64,000 nucleotides of DNA, from positions 124,001 through 188,000 of the forward strand of contig OZ218951.1 in NCBI GenBank assembly GCA_965112735.1, read 5' to 3'. Shown in pieces: positions 32,771-44,574 of this stretch. The notes beneath the pieces are model-generated. The model worked only from the letters and a program-made list of their open reading frames with translations. It was not told the DNA's origin and ran no database searches. The DNA is from Phaeosaccion multiseriatum. Lineage: Eukaryota > Ochrophyta, other classes. The translations under genes and the position numbers were made by a program. Numbering within the stretch: the stretch's first letter is position 1; each line of letters opens with the position of its first letter.

Positions 32771-35700
32771 ATGGAGGAGGAGGAGGAAGATCGGCCTGAG
32801 ACGGGCTCTGATGGAGGAGGAAGTAGCAGCCCTGCAGCAGAGGAGGCCCAGACCAACAGCGACGGTGAAGCTCCTCCTGACTCGCCCTCGACGGATGATA
32901 CACGCCAGAGTATTGCCATGCGCCGCTTTCGCAAGGCTACTCGGTTGGTCGCTACTTTGGCGGCCTTCCGAGAGGGAGTCGCTCCGGCCCGGGCCGCCGC
33001 TGACCGCGCGGCTACTAAGGCAGCTGCGGCAGAGGCAGAGCGCAGCAAAAAGTGGAACATGACTGTGGCGCTGCAGAAGGTGTGCACCATAGACAAGATC
33101 ATAGAGCTGAGGGAGACCGTCGAGAAGCTCAGGTGCGTATATTTGGGCAGAGGAGGGCCTCGAGGCAGGGCGGCCGCGCTCTGAAGTGAGTTGACCTGAC
33201 TTCGCTCCTCTTGCCGCAGGTACGACAAGACGTACTTCGAGGCCAAGCTCAAAAACACGGAGGAGGTGCTGGAGAGCGTCGTGGCTCACAACGAGAGGCT
33301 TCACGCCACTCTCAGGGAGGAGATCGAGGAAGCAGTTTTGAAGTGAGTGAGAGTGAGGAGGGAGAGCAGAGCGCAGAGTGCAGTCAGCGCCCCAATCGCA
33401 ATGGTGCCTCGCCTGCCTCACTTCTTACTTGCTTTCCCTCCCCCTTGCTGTCCTCTCTTGTTTGCCGCCTCCCCCTCCCCCCTCAAGGGCGAACGCCTTC
33501 GAGGACACGCTGGCGGTGGAGCGGCACGCAAGGGGAGTGGAGAGGGCCAACGAGGCAAGGCAGAGGGAGGAGCTCAACGGCGAAGTGGCCGACTGCAGAG
33601 CGCAGGTCGTGGTCATGCAAAGGGTAAGTGATTTACAGTGAGTGCAGTGAGTGCAGTGAGTGAAGAAGGTGCCGTCCGGGTTAGACGCCAGGGCAGCGAG
33701 GGGACCTCCTTGCACTTGGGGGACTCTGTGCGGCTTATAAGCGTGTGGGAAGCCTCGCGGCGGGTATCGTAAGAGCAGCGTCCCGTCCTTACAATGCGCT
33801 TTTCCGTCTCATATCGCCCCTGCCTGCTCTCTTCCTCTCTTGCTCTCCTACGCTCTTGCTCTGCTGTTCTCTTGCTCTCTTGAAGTGGGTGGAGGAGAAG
33901 GCGGAGATGGAGAAGGCGAATGCGGCGCTGCAGGTGAGCTTCGGGTGTAGCATATAGAGAAAGGAGAGGAGAGGGAGAAAGGGAGAAAAATAGGGTGAGG
34001 AGAGGAAGAGAAGGTTGAGAGAGAAGGGTGATCCCCTGAAGGGAGTCTGTCAAAGAGTTAGAAGCCGATGCTCTGAATTGGAGGTAAGAATTGCGTGTTT
34101 GGTCTCCCATGGGCGTTGCTTGCTGCGTGCTTGCAGGCGCGCACCGCTGCTGCGGAGGCTTCTTGCGAGCTCAGAGTGGAGCAGGCCAAGAGGGCCTTCG
34201 AAGTTCAGCTCGCCAGGCACGGCGTCCGAAGGGCCCAGGAGGTGAGCGGGGAGTCGGGGGAGGGGGACGGCAGTGGATGGGGAGGGAGAGGGGACTGGGC
34301 TGCTGCCCACACTCTCTTGTCCCCTCTTTCTCCATCCTTTCCTCTCTCTCTCTGTGTCTGTGTATGTGTGTGTGGGGGAGCACGAAGGGTTCAAGAGGGG
34401 GAGGGCCACGAAGGGTCACGTGGAGAGCCTTGTCGAGAACGGCCAAGGAGATGCAGCGAATGGTCTGAACACATCGTCTGTCTGCTGCCTGCCCGCCCGC
34501 CTCCCCCCCAAATCCTTCTACTGCCATCGCTTCCTCAACCGCCCACCCCCCCCTGCGCCTCTCCGCGGGCGGTGCTTGAAGGTTGCTTTGGGCGTCAAGA
34601 AAGTGAGGAATCGCCTGAGGCAAAGAGTGGCGGGCGACTACGAGCGGCTGCAAGAGGAGAACCAGGTGGTGGTGGGGGGGGGGAATATTTATTGACTTAA
34701 TAGTTAATGGAGGGTGGGGACGGGGGGAGGGTGCAGCAAGTGGTAGAAAGGGGCAGGCAGAGCGGTGGGGCTCTATCTATCGCTCTGTCTCTGCCGCTGT
34801 CTCTGTATCTCTGCCTCTGTCCCTGCCTCTGCCTCTACTGACTCGCGGCTCCTTGCGGCTCGTTGCAGGCGTACTTGGCCAATTCTTCGGTGCAAGGTGC
34901 GCAGCTCTACGAACTCATCCGCCAGAACGACGCCCTGCTGGACGAGGGGAAGAGGGGCCGGACGTTGCTGGCGGTCTCCAGGTTAGAGAGGCGAGGGGGG
35001 GGGGGGGACGCGAGAGGGAGGGAAGAGCAAAGCCCCTGTGCTCCCCTGCCTGCTTCCTGCTGGCCTCACCCTCTGCCCTGCCCTCCCCTCAGGCAAGCAG
35101 AGAGGCACTGCGTGAAGCAGCTCGCAGCAGCCCGGCGCCGGATGGCAGTCCAAGAGCAGCAGTTGTTGGTCCAGCAGCAGAAGGCGGCGGAGGCCCAACA
35201 ACGCTTAGCAGGCCAAGTAGATGCCCAACAAGGCTCAGCAGACCAAGGAGATACCCAACAAGGCTCAGCCGGCGAAGGCGAGGGCGCCCTTCGCAGCACC
35301 GACCTCGGAGCTTGTCAACTGCAGCACACGCTGCAGAGCATCGCAAGGGACATCGGCGAGCAGCAGCGGAGAGAGGCACCAGAGGAGAAGGGAAGGGGAG
35401 GGGAGGAGGCAAGGAGGGAGGGGGTAGCAGCAGCAGATTTTCCGGCCGCCGGGCCCCCTTCCCTCGAGGAGGTGCCGTCGGAGAGCGGCGCTTGGCGGCA
35501 GCCCCAGCCGCCCGTGAAGCAGAGACAGTCACCGTCCGCTGCCATCGGCCTTGACGTGTCTGCGTCAGGCGCTCCGGCATCGGCTTCTCCGGGCGCAAGG
35601 TGAGCAAGATCACAGATGGCGGGTCGGGCAAAAGACACATGTGTGTGTGTTTGCGCGATGGTGGGGAGGGTTTGCCTGCCCAACAGCCGCCTCTGATTCT

Positions 35701-36371
35701 TGTTCTCTCTCCTACGCGTCACGCATCACAGTGCCACGACCAACGAGGTGAGGCCCAACGCGAGGCCCAAGCGCGACAACAAGCAAGAGTGCACGAGCAT
35801 GAGCTACCTCCAACTGGGGGACTGGGCCAGGGAGTGGCTGCGGGGGGGGGGAGGATCCGAGCTGTCCTTCACGCGCGCAGGCTCCGAGTTCCGAGTCCCG
35901 TCCATCACCGCCCTCGGCCTCTCCACCGCTGCTCCCTCCTCGCCTTCGCTTCCCATAGTCACTGAACTTGACAGCGACAGTCGGCAAGGGAAAGGCGAAG
36001 GCCGGGGCCGAGACTGTGCCAGCGTGGTTGCGTCGCAATCGCCCCGAAGGAAGCATTGTCTCTCACACGCCCACGCACACACGCGCTCCCCCCGACGGCC
36101 CCAGGCCGTTCCGCCTTTGCTGGGGAGGGCTGAGTCCACGAGGGCCGGCACACTGGCAGCACGCAGCAAGAGCGGCGGCAGCGGCGGCAGTGGGGGCTGG
36201 GCGTCACGCGACACCAACTTTTGCTGGCGCGGAGAGGGGGCAAAGTCAAGCCGTCTCGCGCGGGGAGTGAGCAGCAGCAGCAACAGCAACAGCAACAGCC
36301 ACAGCACCAGACAAAAGAGGCTCAAAGCCCCGACTCGATTAGAACAAAGCTATTGCTCTATCATGACTTAA
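32771..36371 (+). CDS. Coiled-coil protein with disordered basic tail
   Basis: Nine exons join in frame: 32771-33132, 33220-33342, 33488-33623, 33886-33933, 34137-34241, 34582-34665, 34869-34981, 35093-35599 and 35732-36371, giving 705 residues. Seen: an acidic N-terminus (MEEEEEDRPETGSDG), then about residues 65-430 dominated by charged heptads without helix breakers (for example LRETVEKLRYDKTYFEAKL, VERANEARQREELNGEV, ELRVEQAKRAFEVQLARH), predicting a long coiled coil, and a Ser/Arg-rich C-terminal ~200 residues. The central coil resembles in style cilia- or basal-body-associated coiled-coil proteins, but I cannot name a family. An in-frame GTG precedes the ATG at 32771. The segment QEQQLLVQQQKAAE is a diverged copy of the dispersed QQLVIQQ-encoding motif. 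Confidence 0.75.
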
Positions 36372-36521
36372 ATGAAAATACGAAAGAACACCCTGAGCGT
36401 GATGTGTCTCCCGTTGCACGTGTTGCCCTAGTGCGGAGCTCCTATCAGGCTCCCAGCAGCCCCTCCCCCCGAGTGGGGCCCCAACTCCAACCCCAACCCT
36501 AAACCCTCCCTCCATCTTGCG
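36372..36521. other. Convergent 3' spacer
   Basis: 150 bp between two stop codons, with AACCCCAACCCTAAACCCTCC near 36490-36508, a telomere-like sequence in the C-rich orientation. Confidence 0.4.
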
Positions 36522-37619
36522 CTATTGCTCCTGCTGCTCCTTCTTCTTCCTGTCCCGGAGGAGCTCATCTATGGGCGGGGCGGGCTTTGCTCCGAGAAGC
36601 TTCCCCAACGGAGGCACCACGGCAGAGAGGACGATGTCCCATCCGGCTATCTGAAAGGCATCCTCTTGGGAGAGCAGGAGCCCCGCCTCGTCCCGTCTGC
36701 ACACAAGAAGGGACGGTGTCACACGTATCATTATCAGCTTTCGGCTGACACAAGAAGGCAGTGCGTTGAGTCATGCGCCGCCACTGAGTGTCACTTACGT
36801 GAAGGTGGTGAGGATCAAGTATGGCTTGATGCTCGGCTTGAAAGGCAGATTCACCTTGCCCTCCAACCTCCACTCCACCTCAATGGTGCCTTCCACCACG
36901 TCTACGTGAACCACATCCATTTTGGTTGCCTTCAATGCAGCAAAGCAAGTGGGACAGGGAAGGAGAGTCAGGGGCCCAGGGCCAGCCACAGCCAGGCTTG
37001 GAGAGGGTCAGAGTGAGAGCGCACCTGCTGGTCGAAGAGTTTGTTCACCCCCTCTGCATACGTGCCAATACCCTTGAGGCTGACGGAAGGGTCCACGAAA
37101 TCGAAGAGAGGGGAGAAGAGGCTCTGATCGCAGCGGCCCGTGACAAACCACGAGTGCTGCCTCAGGCCCTCCTCCAGCGCCTCGGCCATGCTTTCTGCAG
37201 GCAGGTTGGTCCTCAGCGGCTCTCCTCTGTTCACGAGGAGCTGCTCGGCCGTCAAGGGCTCCTCGGAAGGTAAGAAGTTGCCCAGAAAGGCCGTCAACCC
37301 ATCGGAGTACACCTCCCGCTCTTCGCCTGGGCCCTTGGCCAAAAGCGCCGTGGAACATGTGGGTGCTACGGGGCGAGCCATCCCTCGCGCGGCGCTGGCA
37401 GAGGAGGACACATGGCTAAGTGCCTGGACCTGCTGCTTTCCTTCGAAAGGCTGGACAACTAAACCACTTGCCCTGCCTAATGGGGGGAGCAAAGACTTTT
37501 TAGTGATTGGTATGGCCCCAGAGAACAAAAGCTATATGCATAGGAGCTCACTCACCTTGAGTGAAAATCGGCAAAAGAAGGCTTAGGATAGCTCCCCGGC
37601 GCCGTCTTCGGTTCGCCAT
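36522..37619 (-). CDS. DUF2358/NTF2-like protein with N-terminal presequence, probably plastid
   Basis: Four exons join in frame: 37619-37556, 37476-37025, 36929-36799 and 36696-36522, giving 273 residues. Seen: an N-terminal Arg patch and hydrophobic stretch (MANRRRRRGAILSLLLPIF) followed by a Ser/Ala-rich region, as expected of a signal-plus-transit presequence. The body has SPLFDFVDPSVSLKGIGTYA, IEVEWRLEGKVNLPFKPSI and the C-terminal GWDIVLSAVVPPLGKLLG then APPIDELL. This order (FxDPxxxxxG, then a W-L-G-LP-P strand pair, then a Trp-Asp near the end) fits the DUF2358 NTF2-like family, common in plants, algae and cyanobacteria and of unknown biochemical role. It lies convergent to the coiled-coil gene and divergent (248 bp) from the first RCC1 gene. 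Family assignment is from remembered pattern, not from a search. Confidence 0.68.
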
Positions 37620-37866
37620 CAGGAGAACATCTATGGTTGTCTAAAAGTAATGTCAGGAGAACATGAGAACATCAAGTTTTTGGTAACGTGTTGGTGGTAC
37701 TCAACGCCGCCATCTGAAATTGAAACGCTCACGCCCCCCAAAAAAAAAGGTCACCAACCCCTCCCCTCCCTTCCACCCCCACCCCCTTCCACCCCCACCC
37801 TTATGTACTACCGTAGCTCAGAGGGAGACTGTCACTCTCTTCAGTTTTTAGCTCTCAGTACTCTGC

Positions 37867-40800
37867 ATGAAGGCGGGCGCTGGGAGGAGTAGCTCTGCAG
37901 CCGTCGCCATCCTTGCGGCGGCGGCGTGGCTCACGGATGGGACGGAGGGAGGCGTGATCACAACCACGAGCGTCGGAAGCAGCTGTGCTTCCATTTACGG
38001 GACGCTGAAGTGCTGGGGACTGTAAGTGCCATGCATGCATCCACTTTTCTCTCTCTCTCTCTCTCTCTCTCTACTGATTCTACTTTTTTCGTCTTGTTTG
38101 CTCTATTCAGCTCTTCCCAAGGGCAGCTCGGCCTGGGGTCAACGCCCAGCGCCGCGGTAGGGGATTCAACAGGGGAAATGGGTGACAACTTGGACACCAC
38201 CGACATTGGGACTGGGCGCACTGCCATAGCGCTTGGCGGCTCTGACTCCAGCATGTGTGCCGTGCGGGATGACGGCACTGTGGTGTGCTGGGGATATAAT
38301 GACAAGGGCCAGCTCGGAGTGGTGAGTCTGTCGTAGGTGGCATCCATGACTGCCTTGCGTGGCGAGCATCAAGTATCACAACTGCAATGTGCTGCCTTTC
38401 TAACGCCTCCATTGTTCTCATTCATTGACCAGGGCCACAAAACCGAAATAGGCCTCTCAAGTGGTGAAATGGGTGACGACTTGACTTCAGTGGACCTCGG
38501 CACCACGGCCACCGACGTGTGCGGCGGTGAGCAAGTGCAAGAGATGGGAAGCCTACTCTAGCCTCTGTGCACTCCCTCAATACACCTCGCTCTCCCTTCT
38601 CTCCACCCCATCGTACTCACAGGTCAATACGGCCACTGTGCGCTGCTGAGCACATCAAATGTCAAGTGGTGAGGTTGGAGGCCTAGCGCTGTTCTTGGTG
38701 AGGTGACCCGCAATGCCTCCTTACCCGTCCCCCCGTTTCTGTCTTTTCCGCCTCCTCCAGCTGGGGAGATAACTCTTACGGGCAGCTTGGACAGGGAAAC
38801 AAAGACACGTTGGGAGACAGCTCCGGAGAGATGTCTTCGTTGGTAAGACGTTGCATGAGGGCCAGACCCAGGTGTAGGTGTGGGTGGGGGAGAGGGGGGG
38901 GGGAGCCTAACCAATCAGATGACGAAACCCTCGCCTCACATCCTCTCTGATTGATTCTGATTGTGTCTGATGTCTGCCCTCCCTGGATCGCTCATGACCG
39001 AAAGGCCGTCATTGACTTGGGGAGTGGAGTCACGGCAACGGCGATCACATGCGGCTATGTTCACAATTGTGTGGTAAGTGAACAGGGAGTTGGAGAGGGC
39101 GAGACGGGTGCCACAGGCACAAGACTGATCAATAACGCCTTCTTCTCTTGCCCTGCTGTGCGCCGTGCTCCCGTACAGATCACGAACACGGCCAGCGTCA
39201 AGTGCTGGTGCGTACTCAAAACACTCCTTCTATGCCGCCTGTTGTCCAAAGGGGGCCCTCATCCGTCTGTGCGCTCTCGTCATCCACTGCCTCTCGACAG
39301 GGGAAACAACGCATGGGGCCAGCTGGGCGTGGATGACGGGGACCCCATTGGAGACGGCGCGGGGGAGATGGGGGACAGCTTGGGGGAGACCGATTTGGGA
39401 GGGAGTTACACCGCCCTTGCAATTGTGGCAGGCAAATATCACACTTGCGCGGTGAGACGAAGAGCCAACGTCGAGGACGAGCGAGGCGGAGTACTCTCTG
39501 GTGATAACTGATGTCCTCCCATGGCACTCCTGCCTCTCCCCCTTTGTCTCCGCGCTATCTCGACGCTCCAGATCCGAAACACCAACGACGTGGTGTGCTG
39601 GGGAGAAAATGACTACGGTGAGCTGCTGCAAGGAGGGAATGGTTTTCGTAACGTGTGGTCTGATGGGGGAAAAGCGAAGAGATAGACGGCATGCGGAAGA
39701 GCGAGAAGGGGCTCCCAAGGCCGCCTGTCACCACGAGTGTGATCACTGCCCCTCACACCTCTCTTCCCCGCACCCCTTGCCTCTCTGCTGCCTCTGCCTT
39801 CCTTCCCTGCTGCTTCCAGGCCAGGTATATGGATGCAAAGCTTGAAGCAAGCAAACACCCTGAGAAGATGCGCCAGTGCGCCAGAGGCCAGCCGAAATGG
39901 ACTCTGCTAAAGTGGCGCCCGCCCTCTCTGCCCCCCTCTCTCATCATCGCCCCCCTCTCTCGTCCTGTCCTGTCTCCCTTCCATTTACTGCCATCCCCTG
40001 TCCTGTCCTGTCCTGTCCTGTCCTCTCAGCTCGGCGTTGGTAGCACGACTGACATCGACAACACAGCCGAATTCGCCGCCATGGCAAGTGATGAAGGCTG
40101 AGCGGTGGTGTATGTTGCGGTTACCGTTCAGCTGCAGAACGAGTCCCCCTTCCTCCCTCATCCACCCATCTGCCATCTTGTGCTTTGCTTGTTCGCTCGT
40201 CTCAGACGGCCATTGACCTGGGCACCGGCAGAAACGCCACGGCCATCGCGGCGTGCTATACTTCCACGTGCGCCATTCTGGACACAGGTGGGTCACAAAG
40301 GCATACGTTGCTGGGTCTTGCTGCCCCCTCCCCTCTTCGAATCTTCACACGACTATACCTTGCTTCATTTCCTCCTCCCCTCCCGCCCGCCCCGCAGGAG
40401 ACGTCAAGTGTTGGGGCAGGAACGATTACGGAGAGCTTGCTTCAGGGAACAGTCTTGACCTCGGGAACGGGTCGGGTGAGATGGGCGATAGCTTGAGCGT
40501 CCTCGACTTTGGCACGGGGCGGACTGCGGTGTCCATCAGCGGCAAGGGCAACCACTTTTGTGCGGTGCTGGACAATGACGACATTGTCTGTTGGGGACGC
40601 AACAACTAGTAAGTATTCCGAAGGGAGCAGCAGCTAGGCCGTTAGCCAAGGCATCTGATGGACGGCTTGCTTGCTTGCCTTGCTTGTCCTGCCCCCCTCT
40701 TCCGATACAATGTCTTCCTTCCCAGTGGCCAAGCGGGCATAGGCAGTTCTCAGTCCGCGGTTGGTACCTCCTCCGGAGACCTTAGTCTTGTGGCTGTCGA

Positions 40801-43800
40801 CGTGGGGACGGTGCCCTCACCAGCGCCCACCGCCGCCCCGACCCAGGTAATAATATGTATAGCCGTCACTACCCTCGATTCCCATCTGTAGCGATCTAAT
40901 CATGCTCCAACACAGCTCCCACGGTGGCCCCAACCCAGGCCCCCACTCTGGTACGGTGGTGCTGCTGCCTTGCTTATACGCCTCATGCCGGCGTGTGCCC
41001 CCCCTTACGTTTGGCACTCTTGCTCATCGCCCTTTCTGAAATTCCTTTCTCCTCAGGCGCCGACGGCTGCTCCAACAACAGCTCCCACGGTGGCCCCAAC
41101 CCAGGCCCCCACTCTGGTACGGTGGTGCTGCTGCCTTGCTTATACGCCTCCTGCCGGCGTGTCCCCCCCCTTACGTTTGGCACTCTTGCTCATCACCCAT
41201 TCTGAAATTCCTTTCTCCTCAGGCGCCGACGGCTGCTCCAACAACATCTCCCACGGCGGCCCCAAGTCTGGCCCCGACTCAGGTTTGTACTGCCATCTTT
41301 GCACCTTTTTGCTGCCTCTCTTTGTTGGACTGTTTAGGCCCAACCAACGCCTTCCCTCTTTTGGTGCCTCTGTTCTCAGGCGCCTGCGGCGCCTTCGACC
41401 CCTGCCCCAACGGCCGCCCCAACCACAGCGCCGACGAGAGTCCCCACTGAGGTCAGTGGTAGCTGCTGCCTGTCAGTGGCTGCCGTCCTTGCTCCCGGCG
41501 GGGGTGAGGTAGACTCTCCCGTCAACGACCTTCCTCGCTTCCCTCTCGCTGCCCCTCTTTCTTGTTCTCGTCAGGCTCCAACTCAGGCACCAACTCGGGC
41601 ACCAAGTCAGGCACCAACAGCTGCGCCTACTCAGGTTAGGGCTAGGGTTAGGGTTAGGGTTAAGTGACTGCACTGGACCCTTTCTCTCCCTTCTTTCCTG
41701 AGTGACTGAGGAAGGGCGGAAGCCTTCCTGAGTGAGGGAGTGAGGGAGGGAGGCAGGGAGCCTGAGTGAGTGAGTGGATAAGTGGGGGAGGGAGGGAGGG
41801 AGGGAAGGGGCGAGGAAGTTTCTTTCCTGCCTTCCTTCCTTCCCTCCTTTCTTCCTTCCATTCTTTTCTTCCTTCCTTCCTTCGTTCCTTCGTTCGTTCG
41901 TTCCTTCCTTCCTCCCTTCCTCCCTCCCTTCCTTCCTTCCTTCCTTCCTTCCTTCCTTCCTTCCTTCCTTCCTTCCTTCCCTCCTTCCTTCCTTCCTTCC
42001 TTTCTTCCTTCCTTCCTTCCTTCCTTCCTTCCTTCCTTCCTTCCTTTCTTTCTTCCTTCCTTCCTTCCTTCCTCTCTTCCTTCCTTCCTTCCTTCCTTCC
42101 TTCCTCCCTTCCTCCCTCCCTTCCTTCCTTCCTTCCTTCCTTCCTTCCTTCCTCTCTTCCTCCCTCCCTCCCTTCCTTCCTTCCTTCCTCCGTCCCTCCC
42201 TCCCTCCCTTCCTTCCTTCCTTCCTTCCTTCCTTCCTTCCTTCCTTCCTTCCTTCCTTCCTTCCTTCCTTCCTTCCTTCCTTCCTTCCTTCCTTCCTTCC
42301 TTCCTTCCTTCCTTCCTTCCTTCCTTCCTTCCTTCCTTCCTTCCTTCCTCCCTTCCTTCCTTCCTTCCTTCCTTCCTTCCTTCCTTCCTTCCTTCCTTCC
42401 TTCCTTCCTTCCTCCCTCCCTCCCTTCCTTCCTTCCTTCCTTCCTTCCTTCCTTCCTTCCTTCCTTCCTTCCTTCCTTCCTTCCTTCCTTCCTTCCTTCC
42501 TTCCTTCCTTCCTTCCTTCCTTCCTTCCTTCCTTCCTTCCTTCCTTCCTCTCTTCCTTCCTCTCTTCCTTCCTTCCTTCCTGCCTTCCTCCCTCCCTTCC
42601 TTCCTTCCTTCCTTCCGTCCTCCGTCCCTCCCTCCCTCCCTTCCTTCCTTCCTTCCTTCCTTCCTTCCTTCCTTCCTTCCTTCCTTCCTTCCTTCCTTCC
42701 TTCCTTCCTTCCTTCCCTCCTTCCCTCCTTCCTTCCTCTCCTCCTTTCTTCCTTCCTTCCTTCCTCCCTCCCTTCCTTCCTTCCTTCCTTCCTTCCTTCC
42801 TTCCTCTCTTCCTCCCTCCCTTCCTTCCTTCCTTCCTTCCTTCCTTCCTTCCTTCCTTCCTTCCTCCGTCCCTCCCTCCCTCCCTTCCTTCCTTCCTTCC
42901 TTCCTTCCTTCCTTCCTTCCTTCCTTCCTTCCTTCCTTCCTTCCTTCCTTCCTTCCTTCCTTCCTTCCTTCCTTCCTTCCTTCCCTCCTTCCTTCCTTCC
43001 TTCCTCCCTCCCTCCCTCCCTCCCTCCCTCCCTCCCTCCCTCTCTCCCTCCCTCCCTTCCTCCCTCCCTCCCTCCCTCCCTCCCTTCTTTCCTTCCTTCC
43101 TTCCTTCCTTCCTTCCTTCCTTCCTTCCTTCCTTCATTCATTCATTCCTTCCTTCCTTCCTTCCTTCCTTCCCTCCCTCCCTCCCTCCCTCCCTCCCTCC
43201 CTCCTTCCCTCCTGCCTTTCTTCCTGCCTTCCTTCCTTGTCAGGCCCCAACGACGGCCCCAACAGCTGCCCCAACTGCCGCCCCAACGGCCGCCCCAACG
43301 ACCGCCCCAACAGCCGCCCCAACCAACGCCCCCACCACGGCCCCGACAACAGCTCCTACAAAGGTAGTGTTTGCTCTGATTCCACCCCTCCTGCGGCTCT
43401 CTCAACCCGTGCTGCCCCTCTCTTGCGCTGGTCTATCCTCGACTCTGTCATTCCTCCCCTCTCGTCAGGCGCCAACAGCAGCACCAACAGCAGCACCAAC
43501 AGCAGCACCAACAGCAGCTCCAACAGCAGCTCCAACAGCAGCCCCTACAGAGGTGAAAAAAGAAAAAAAGGAAAAAAAAACCAAAAAAAGGGTGGGGTTC
43601 CTTTGCCACTTGCTGTGACGGGTCGCTCAGCCAGCGTGACTTGTTCGGCACGTCGTCTTGCTTGTCGTTGCTTTGGTGTGTGTCCGTACGAGATGTTGTT
43701 CCCCCCTCAGCCTGGACTCATGCTTGCTTTTGCCTCCCGACTGAATGTTGTGTGCCAGGCACCTACCCTCGCCCCTGCGCTACCGACCGAGGGCACCTAC

Positions 43801-44553
43801 GTCATAGGCACTTGGGAGCTCAAGGGAGAGGACGCCAGCTCGGCTGAAGCTGAGGACTTACTCACTGCCTTCCTCTTCGCATTACGGGTTATCGCCGGTG
43901 GGAGCGCACAAGATGCGGTCATCACCAAGGTGGAAGATGGCAGCGGAGGGTCCAGGAGGAGACTCTATGGGCCGGGGTCCGAGGTAGCGCTGAATCACAT
44001 GCCGCCGTCTCCCCGAATATCGTCGTTGAGCACAGCAGCAAGCGCGGAGGTGAGCTTCCTCGTGGATGGCTTCACCTCCAGCGCCGCCGCCACACAAGCA
44101 GCCGCAGATCTGCGGCAGAGCTTTGAGGACGGAGAGTTCCTGACCCGCGTGTGGGACTATATTGTTGCCTTCCGAACGACAACGACGACAAGCGCAGACA
44201 CTGAGCAGCCGGCAGCGTGGGCCATCCTCAGCTTCACAGTCACGGCCGTGCTGGAAGGGGTCGACGGCAGCGGGTCGGAGGGGTCCATAACAGCGACAAC
44301 AATCGCTCTCATCGCCGCGGCGGTGCTCGGCGGTGTCCTCCTCGTGGCAACTGCGCCATTCTGCCACCATACGAGAATAGACTTCAAGTACCACGCCCGC
44401 AAGGCCCGCGCAAAGGTGCATCCTACGTTGGGGGGTAGGCCAGACAAGCTCGTGCTGGTGAAGAGCATCCATCACAATGACATGCACATGCCCGAAAGCG
44501 TTCTCAAAGCCCTCCCGGATAACCATGAGGAGGACTCCGAGGATTTGCTGTGA
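37867..44553 (+). CDS. RCC1-repeat, APT-linker, single-pass surface protein A
   Basis: Twenty-one exons join in frame, 868 residues: 37867-38021, 38111-38321, 38433-38526, 38623-38668, 38761-38842, 39005-39073, 39179-39207, 39301-39451, 39572-39617, 39820-39824, 40030-40083, 40206-40287, 40398-40608, 40726-40846, 41057-41116, 41223-41282, 41380-41451, 41575-41634, 43244-43363, 43469-43552 and 43759-44553. Seen: a hydrophobic N-terminus (AAVAILAAAAWL), residues to 452 made of RCC1-type blades (CWGYNDKGQLG, GEMGDNL, CAVRDDGTVVCWG), an Ala-Pro-Thr linker (453-604), an ectodomain with RRRLYGPG and AEVSFLVDGF, one membrane helix about 784-806 (IALIAAAVLGGVLLVATA) and a ~60-residue tail ending EDSEDLL, an acidic dileucine-type sorting signal. 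The beta-propeller probably faces outside. The ligand is unknown. Paralogue B lies next downstream. Confidence 0.8.
39820..39824 (+). other. 5-nt micro-exon in RCC1 gene A
   Basis: TTCCAG|GCCAG|GTATAT. The preceding exon ends phase 1 (DY + G); adding GCCAG gives DYGQ and the next exon continues LGVGS, the canonical RCC1 blade. Skipping it produces a TAG after four codons. Confidence 0.75.
40084..40205 (+). other. GC-AG intron in RCC1 gene A
   Basis: Exon ends GCCGCCATG, intron begins GCAAGT, acceptor CTCAG before ACGGCCATT. The alternative GT donor three to four bases later would shift the frame into an early TGA. Confidence 0.7.
40915..41282 (+). repeat. Tandem exon-intron duplication in the APT linker of gene A
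   Basis: A ~167-bp unit, exon part (GCTCCCACGGTGGCCCCAAC) plus intron part (GGTACGGTGGTGCTGCTGCC to TTTCTCCTCAG), occurs at about 40915-41081 and again at 41082-41248, with a third partial unit. The first copy lacks an in-frame acceptor and is probably a skipped pseudo-exon; the next two are used. Confidence 0.75.
41635..41665 (+). repeat. TTAGGG tract forming a 5' splice site
   Basis: Directly after the coding CCTACTCAG, the intron starts GTTAGGGCTAGGGTTAGGG and continues with further GGGTTA units. The GT of the first TTAGGG-type unit is the splice donor. Confidence 0.65.
41690..43240 (+). repeat. About 1.5 kb of TTCC tetranucleotide in RCC1 gene A intron
   Basis: Nearly continuous TTCC/TCCC units between the donor at 41635 and the acceptor at 43241-43243. 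Both strands are open for over 450 codons (Leu-Pro-Ser-Phe and Lys-Glu-Gly-Arg repeats), which is an artefact of the tetranucleotide. Confidence 0.93.
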
Positions 44554-44574
44554 AGCAAAGGGGATGTATCTTGC

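Noticed and set aside
41690-43240. Open frames over 450 codons on both strands (Leu-Pro-Ser-Phe and Lys-Glu-Gly-Arg repeats)
   Set aside because: Produced by the TTCC tetranucleotide, which has no stop in any frame; the tract sits in an intron between in-frame APT exons.
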